In this document: positions 51,000 through 64,000 of the stretch, in pieces
How positions within the stretch are numbered: position 1 is the stretch's first letter
Layout of the letters: each line of letters begins with the position of its first letter
Assembly (NCBI GenBank): GCA_032622095.1
Contig: CP136066.1
Coordinates: 108,835,319 to 108,899,318 of the forward strand
From: Siphonodentalium dalli
Taxonomy: Eukaryota; Mollusca; Scaphopoda; Gadilida; Siphonodentaliidae
Direction: 5' to 3'
DNA: 64,000 nucleotides
The notes under the pieces: model-generated
Told to the model about the DNA's origin: nothing
Databases searched by the model: none
Seen by the model: the letters and a program-made list of their open reading frames with translations, nothing else
Made by a program: the position numbers and the translations under genes

Positions 51000-53293
51000 G
51001 TTATTCCTCCTGAGTTCTCGATAATCACTCTTAACAGCTTAGCAAATAATGAAGATAATGTCAGACTACAATGAAGGGAGAAGGCTAATATTAATGATAA
51101 GCACTGTGTATGATATCTAACAGGTTTTCTCATCCTCATTTCAAGCATACAATGCATAGCTGGTGATGGGAGCTAAAGCCCTATTCTTTGCACACAATTT
51201 CATACAGAGCAGAAGACCATCTATGACTTTCAGTTTAATATTTCATAATTCAACAACAAGATCCAGTTTCTGAAGCAATGAGAGTTGGGAAGTTCAATTT
51301 AGGCCAAAAATATAGGTGTGTTTACACGAATGTGAAAACATTCTCAGATAATTAGATCGGAAAAACAGTATTATTTCCTTCCGAAATGCCAGTTTAATTC
51401 TGGTAGTTTCTATGGCATCATGGAAGCTTTCGCACACACAATGTCAGAGACAAAATAAAATTGTGACAGTTACATCGTGTAGCTCAAGGCCATGCATTAG
51501 GTTATTACAAACACACCTAATAATAATTACAATTTCTGATTTCCAGAAATATGAACTCATTTATCTTGTATTTCAGATACAGGTAAGATCAAGAAAACAT
51601 TTCATACAAAAATCTGGGTGCATTTTAACTCTAGTAATTGAATAAACACCATCTTCATGATGATGAAAGGTGAACTTGCTCTACTGTACAATAGAACTAA
51701 ACTAAAACTATCAAATAGGTTTTCTTATAAATATATCAATGAGTTGTACGGGTGGTTATTTGTCTTCCAAGAAACTGCTCACTTCATTTCATTGGAGGAG
51801 TTTATTTAATTTTTGAAAAACAAATAGTGAAAAATAAAGATTTAAGTCAACGAGATGCATGAACCTTGTGTATTATACACATGTGTATCTGCAAGCAAAG
51901 CACGTTCTTTTCTAAGGACAAGACATTGCCAGGGTATCCTCATGTCACGTTTTTGGGCGATCAGCCGTCTGTATCAGTTGTCAACACAGTCACAATGTAT
52001 CAGCACAAATTATGTGTTTTCATTGACTGTAAGGTCAAAATAGCTGAAGGTCAAAACACCAACAAAAGAAAAAGAAAATAAGAGTGCCAGGTCTGAGGTG
52101 CCCGGTACTGCACCATTTCTGCACAGGTTCCTGTTGCGCAAATCCAAAATGAAAAGAATGTATTTCAGCCACAAAGGCCATCCAAAATTAATTGTTTCTC
52201 AGGCATTTTTTTTTTCAGATCCGTGAAAGATGGAGGATTTTATTTTGTTTTCTTTATTCCCAATCACAGTGATGGATGACAAAACAATTCTACCGGGATT
52301 GGCAAATCTTTATTGTGGTCGGTGGCCAACTCGCCGCTGATTATTTTGTTGGCCATTTACCCGGGTGTCCAATCATCTATCACGGAAACCACTGACCATG
52401 TTCTTAATTTTTTGTACGATATTGGGACCGAAATCAGCATGTTTTCCTCCTTATGAAAACTTCAGCGAAATTCGAAACCAGGTTAAATGGTATGAAGCTG
52501 CCAATCTAATAGCCAAGGTTAGATAATGATAATCCAAACAGTGACACCCCCAGTAGACCATGGCCAACAGGATATATGCACAATGGAACAATTCATAAGA
52601 AATACTTCACATGAGAACTGGATGAGTACATCTCGTAGATACATGTGGCTGTTTAATACAATACACAAGCTTCATGCATTTTGCAGTAAGATTATTAATG
52701 AAATGATATAATAACAGTGGATTCAAGTGATTAATCACCAACATTAATCGCATAAACTCACAAACCTCAGAGTAGGTCCCACGATGATCACATGGGCAAG
52801 ATAATGAGTGACAACCTGTCTTTCTATAGGCACTGGAATAGAGTTATCTCCCATCACATCTTTCACGAAAATTTGTACATAAACTCAATGAAACAATCGT
52901 TTAAAAAATAAATATCAAATTTTATAATATACATAAATTTCATTATCCGTTACCACAATGAAAAAATACCTATGTTGCATTAAACATAGTGTCATACAGC
53001 TCCCATCCCACACAGACATGGAGAATCTATAAGCCAAATCGCCAACTGGCTAAAACGGCTATATTGGGTCAAGATTTTTTATCTAAAGTAGAGTTCAGAT
53101 GACTGTGATGCGTCCGCCATTGTGATGACACAATCCGTTGTCTGCTTTAAATCATTCTCATGTGTAGGTTGCATATGCTGCGTCATTACGCAGAGCATCC
53201 CATTACAGCTAATAAGTTCAATGTTGGAATAAATGCAGTATTGTTATAAATTAATTCTACGATAATGTAAAACCTGCCAAATCCCAGCAACTA
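51000..53293. other. Intergenic, nothing recognised
   Basis: 2.3 kb without shared repeats or convincing coding frames on either strand. Confidence 0.5.
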
Positions 53294-53506
53294 CAGTAAT
53301 GCACTAAATAATCGACTCCTTAACCACAGCGGAATTATGGGTAATTTTTCAGGATTTAGTTGGAAATATGGCTTGTTGCCATTCATAGGAAAGCTCACGC
53401 TGAGTGCTTTCAGATGAATGGCAACAAGCCATATTTCTGACTAAATCCTGAAAAATTGCCCATAATTCCACTGTGGTTAAGGAGTCGATTATTTAGAGCA
53501 TTACTG
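53294..53506. mobile_element. TA MITE family D, long-arm form
   Basis: CAGTAATGCACTAAATAATC ... GATTATTTAGAGCATTACTG palindrome with GGCTTGTTGCCATTCAT arms; left flank TA, right flank mutated to CA. Confidence 0.85.
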
Positions 53507-54315
53507 CAAGACTTCATTGACATAAATGCAAGTAAAATTTCCTTAGCAGACAGTGGTCGTCTTTTATCAATTGAGAACAAAAAATGTCATGACACGCACA
53601 TTTAATACCCATTATAAGGTATATCAATGAATACAACATAACGGACACATCACAGCCATCTAAATATCTTTTAGTTATTGTCTGTATTCCAATTTCATTG
53701 TCTGAACACACCTTTAGAGTTTGAATTTGAACAGATACATGTACTCTCCAGGAATAGTTTTAAAATGTATAACTAACTAGATACTGCAATGTGGAATATT
53801 TTTGATATGCTGAACATGTAATTGGTCATATATTGTCCATTTCAAAAAAACTTTCCAATTGTTAATTATATCAATTTTGACCAGTTTCCGCTTATTGAAA
53901 CTTGACTGGCCATTCAATCACAAGGTAGTGAAAAAGCCTGCCCCTCTTTAATCACAAGGTAGTAATAAGTCCGGGCTGAAATCAAGCCAGATCCAGCATA
54001 TGAAAGATGGAGAACCTTCTATTTAGGTTTATCAGGAATCAAGTTTTTATATTTAACCCATAATAGATGTTTTATCGAGAAAACGATCAAACTTAAGTGT
54101 GCAATATGCGCAACCATACAATAAAGATATTGTGAAAACCACAAATTCCTTGTAGCTGTCCTTGCGTAACCTGTGGCGAAATTGGTACCTGAATCAAACA
54201 TCAAAATTTCCTCTGTGATGAAAACCAAAACAATAGTCAATAGTATTTGATTAGAAAATATGAGAGAAATGAGAACAAAATAAAAGAGACCATTATATTA
54301 ACCAAATGACATTTA
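53507..54315. other. Intergenic, nothing recognised
   Basis: Only a short duplicated phrase, AATCACAAGGTAGT, at 53918 and 53950. Confidence 0.4.
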
Positions 54316-54476
54316 CAGTAATGCCCAAAGTAATTGACCACTTAACCACAGCAGAATTATGGGTAATTTTTCAGGATTTAGTCGGAAATATGGCTTGTTT
54401 CCGACTAAATCCTGAAAAATTACCCATAATTCTGCTGTGGTTAAGTCAAAGTGGTCAATTACTTTGGGAATTACTG
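54316..54476. mobile_element. TA MITE family D, short form
   Basis: TA-flanked palindrome CAGTAATGCCCAAAGTAATT ... AATTACTTTGGGAATTACTG with almost no loop (GGAAATATGGCTTGTTTCC centre). Confidence 0.87.
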
Positions 54477-54614
54477 TACAAGTTGATATGTTATCAGTCT
54501 TTTCCGACTTCTGATGATTAGGTGACTTTCAGATGCCAGGTACATTTTATTACCGTTCACAGAATGATTCTGACCTTTGCTATTCACATTCCGTCAATTT
54601 GGACACAGGTTATA

Positions 54615-54879
54615 TTAACCCTTCAATGACTGGTGCTGAATATATGTGAGAACCCTGTGCCAATGCATTCTCTTATATATGCGAGTCGCGCATAGGGTAA
54701 CTTGCATGCATAAGAGAATGCATTGGCCTAACAATATTTACCTTGATCTTGTAAGCCAGTGCATTCTCTTATACATGTATATGCGAGGCTCCCTATAGGA
54801 GACTCGCATATATAAGAGAATGCAATGGCACAGTGTCTTTAATGCTGCACCAGTGCAGCTCCCGTCATAAAAGGGTTAA
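54615..54879. mobile_element. TTAA MITE family E
   Basis: TTAACCCTTCAATGACTGGT ... CCCGTCATAAAAGGGTTAA with two hairpins (arms CCAATGCATTCTCTTATATA and GCCAGTGCATTCTCTTATAC). Confidence 0.85.
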
Positions 54880-55917
54880 ATATCGATCACTCCAGCCTGA
54901 GTTTTGTTTATGCTTTCCCATGATTCTCAGTCCATAATAGAACCTCTTTTATACAATCATATGTAAACTAATTGATACAGACCTCAGGACTCCCATTATG
55001 CATAGAAGAATCAAAAGAAATATCACACTGTCTAATCACTTGAATGCGCTTCGGACCCAAAATCCAGTTTTCGTTAATAATATATGCCAGGTTCTCTGTG
55101 TACATTTTTTTCTAAGCTGCTAAATCTCAAAACAAAATGGAGCATATTTCAAAGAAAATTTTATTACTTCTTTCAACCAAGTAGACCATATATTCAGTCA
55201 TAGTGTTGTAGATAGATAGAAATAGAACTTAATTCCTGTGTAGTTATGAGAAGAGTCTCGCACAATGTCATAACCCTATGAAATGTGTGTTTGAAATTAT
55301 CGCGAACAGGAACTGGGAACAAAGGCATTCAAGTGATTAGTGTCAATATTGTGAATATGATCCTTATAGTCCACAGAAGATAGTAAATAACTTGTTCAAA
55401 GCAAAAACAAACCAATCATTAATGCTTTCACTATGGAATTCCATACGTACACATTTTCAATAATTCAATAACTATATTTAGCAAATAACCAGATTAGCAA
55501 AACCAAATCAATAGTGTGTGCATACATCTTTGTTTGAGTGGCCATGGTATCTGAATGAGATATTATAGGGATAGCAAACAAAAACTCAGGCAGCCTTGAA
55601 AAGAGATATGGCATGACATGTTTCTATTTCTTCACTTGTCACATGACCTTACTGAATTGACTCAAGCTCCATCAAGTTCATACATGCAGCAGAGAAGATT
55701 TATGCCACTGCAGCATATTGCTATCCAGCTATCACTTCATCCAACTCCAGAAGTAAGAGATGTTGAAGAGGCTGCATGCGTTCATGTGACCCTTTTTTGG
55801 GCTCTCCGGAATCCACGTTATGATGAGAAGATCCAGCATGAACCTTCCAGCATTCCAGTAGATGAACAAGTTTTTACAAGTAACAAGTTTTGTTCCGATA
55901 TATAATCACACATATCA
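54880..55917. other. Presumed 3' UTR and flank of Rab11
   Basis: Directly downstream of the minus-strand Rab11 stop. A 95-codon plus frame at 55618-55905 lies antisense to the presumed UTR and has no recognisable domain. Confidence 0.45.
55160..55165 (-). terminator. Possible polyadenylation signal for Rab11
   Basis: AATAAA on the minus strand, about 750 bp past the Rab11 stop codon. The hexamer is common by chance in AT-rich DNA, so this is only a candidate. Confidence 0.2.
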
Positions 55918-62462
<6,545 letters not shown>

Positions 62463-64000
62463 CTTCAGAAAAAAGAAATAAAGAAAATGAATTAGAATTG
62501 ATACATTGTTCTGCAGATTTAATGTTGCGCCAACCGATTTGACACCGAAAACTACCGTTTGTACATTTTCTTTACCAGAAATAACTAGGTGGGCTGAAAT
62601 GTTTTATGCACTCAAGTTGTGCTCTGGTAAGTTAAGTCGGACGTGTACACTCATAACTACACACAAAAAAAGTTGGAAAATATCTGTGTCTAGTTTTTAA
62701 AAAATTGATTGAAAAATGTAGGAATGAAGCTCGGACAAATTTGCGTCTATGGACATACACCCCAATACGGATGGACAAGCTGATATACTCTAGTCATAAG
62801 AATATACATAGAACCTTCATCTTCTCAGTTCAGAGCCTCATCTGACTGCTATAAGGCAGCCAAGCATAAACCATGAATGAATCTGGATCTCAGGACCTTA
62901 ATTACAGATCAAGATTAAAAAAAAAACCCATCAGCCATCATCTTTACCAATGAGCATACCCGGTACCAAATATTGGTTTCATAAATTGAGATTCGGTTTG
63001 ACACGAAATCTAGATGCCGATTCGATAGCCATTTGATTTGACCTAAAATCTTAGATTTGTCAGGCCCTAGAATTCATGTTGTTACAATACCATAATTACC
63101 ATGAAATTTTCTCCAAAATAAGTTTTGAATTAGTGAATTTGAAGTTTTGTAAGTTAAGGTGTCACATCTTAGCACTGACTTAAATTTGTTTGTAATTTAT
63201 ATTTTAGCATGGTTTCCGCCAGGGGAAAATAAATGAGTCCGTATTTCAGCCGTATTGGGAAAACAAATAACTTTATAGGGCGACTCTATATTTGTTTTCC
63301 CAATACCCGGGCGACCATGGTTTGCCCAGTCGGGAGTAAATTTTGGTATTTAAAAAGTAGTCACTTCCTTGCACCCGAGATACTCACAAAGCAATCGAAA
63401 GCTTGTAATATTATGCAAGTTGATCATTTCCGTGGGTGCATTTAAGAATTCTGTTGATGGTACCCAGAGCATTGATCATGAAATTACGCAAGTCTGATTG
63501 AAGACTAAATAAATGATCAAGCTACGAGTTACTGTGTTTACAAATTTATAAGATTCCGACAGGTATAATTAAACACCAAAAAGTGCCTATGCATTGACCA
63601 ATAATACCTAGCAAGGAGAATTGAATAAATATATCCAAAAATTTCAACAGGTAGTTTCAGTGAAAATGAAACCCAAAGGATATAATTATTCTGTCAATCA
63701 TAAAACAATTTGTGCGCTGTGACATCATCCTGCATCCGGGATAACAAAACTATTATTGACCATGTTGGGGATGTGTTTTGCACAGGATCTCCCAGCGTGA
63801 GTAGTTTCATCCACAGAAATCCTGTGCACAAAATATCTTTACTCAGGTGTCTGGCATTCTTTGATGTTACTGCAACATTTTCATGTGTGTCTTAAGCTGT
63901 ATACAATGTCACTATTTGACTGCACACCAAACATTGCGTTATAGTTTTGGCACTTTTATTTCCAAGGGTTACACTGTACCGGTAACATACTGTGCTCAAT
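62463..64000. other. Rab11 intron 2, nothing recognised
   Basis: No exon with the P-loop was found on the minus strand, so Rab11 exon 2 lies beyond the right edge. Only a C-tract near 62344 and scattered fortuitous frames. Confidence 0.5.

Noticed and set aside
55618-55905. 95-codon frame as a convergent gene overlapping the Rab11 3' end
   Set aside because: No recognisable domain and it sits antisense to the presumed UTR; kept only as a note.

Overview
The window is eukaryotic nuclear DNA. It is AT-rich, has introns of up to 14 kb and is packed with transposon relics. It looks like a marine invertebrate, possibly a lophotrochozoan such as a mollusc or brachiopod. That placement rests only on general resemblance of the repeats and of the Rab11 protein, so it is tentative. 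There are no prokaryotic-style genes: almost every open frame longer than 60 codons falls in repeats or is unexplained.

Two host genes can be assembled exon by exon. Both are on the minus strand and both are Rab11-family small GTPases arranged head to tail. The right-hand one (55918-62462, exons 3 to 6 in view) is canonical Rab11; its first two exons lie beyond the right edge. The left-hand one (6052-35407, five exons covering residues 1-170) is a diverged Rab11 paralogue. The shared exons have identical lengths (84, 194 and 81 bp) and identical intron phases, so the pair arose by duplication. In the left copy the catalytic switch II glutamine (Rab11 Gln70) is isoleucine and the P-loop ends in Thr. 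This recalls vertebrate Rab25, which has leucine at that position. Its last exon was not found.

Region by region. 1-6 kb: TTAA-flanked MITEs and a LINE tail, left of the paralogue's last visible exon. 6-12.8 kb: exons 5, 4 and 3 with intron MITEs and LINE tails. 12.8-26.7 kb (intron 2): a LINE fragment between two 240-bp direct repeats, a 1.6-kb array of 42-bp repeats, a three-deep nest of DNA transposons (20.2-24.0 kb), and a 130-bp tandem array ending in a Helitron-like 3' terminus. 26.7-35.4 kb (exon 2, intron 1, exon 1): second copies of two of the nested transposons. The copy pairs flank exon 2, one inverted and one direct. 35.4-55.9 kb (between the genes): a PIF/Harbinger-like element with a MADF-domain relic, a 4.4-kb element full of about 160-bp repeats, and clusters of TTAA and TA MITEs. 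55.9-64 kb: Rab11, whose intron holds a 2.55-kb foldback element built of 163-bp repeats.

The features most worth following up are the Rab11 paralogue with its altered catalytic residue, the nested transposons whose empty sites lie in the same window, the unclassified transposon built of alternating CTCCGAA repeats, and the inverted copies around exon 2.
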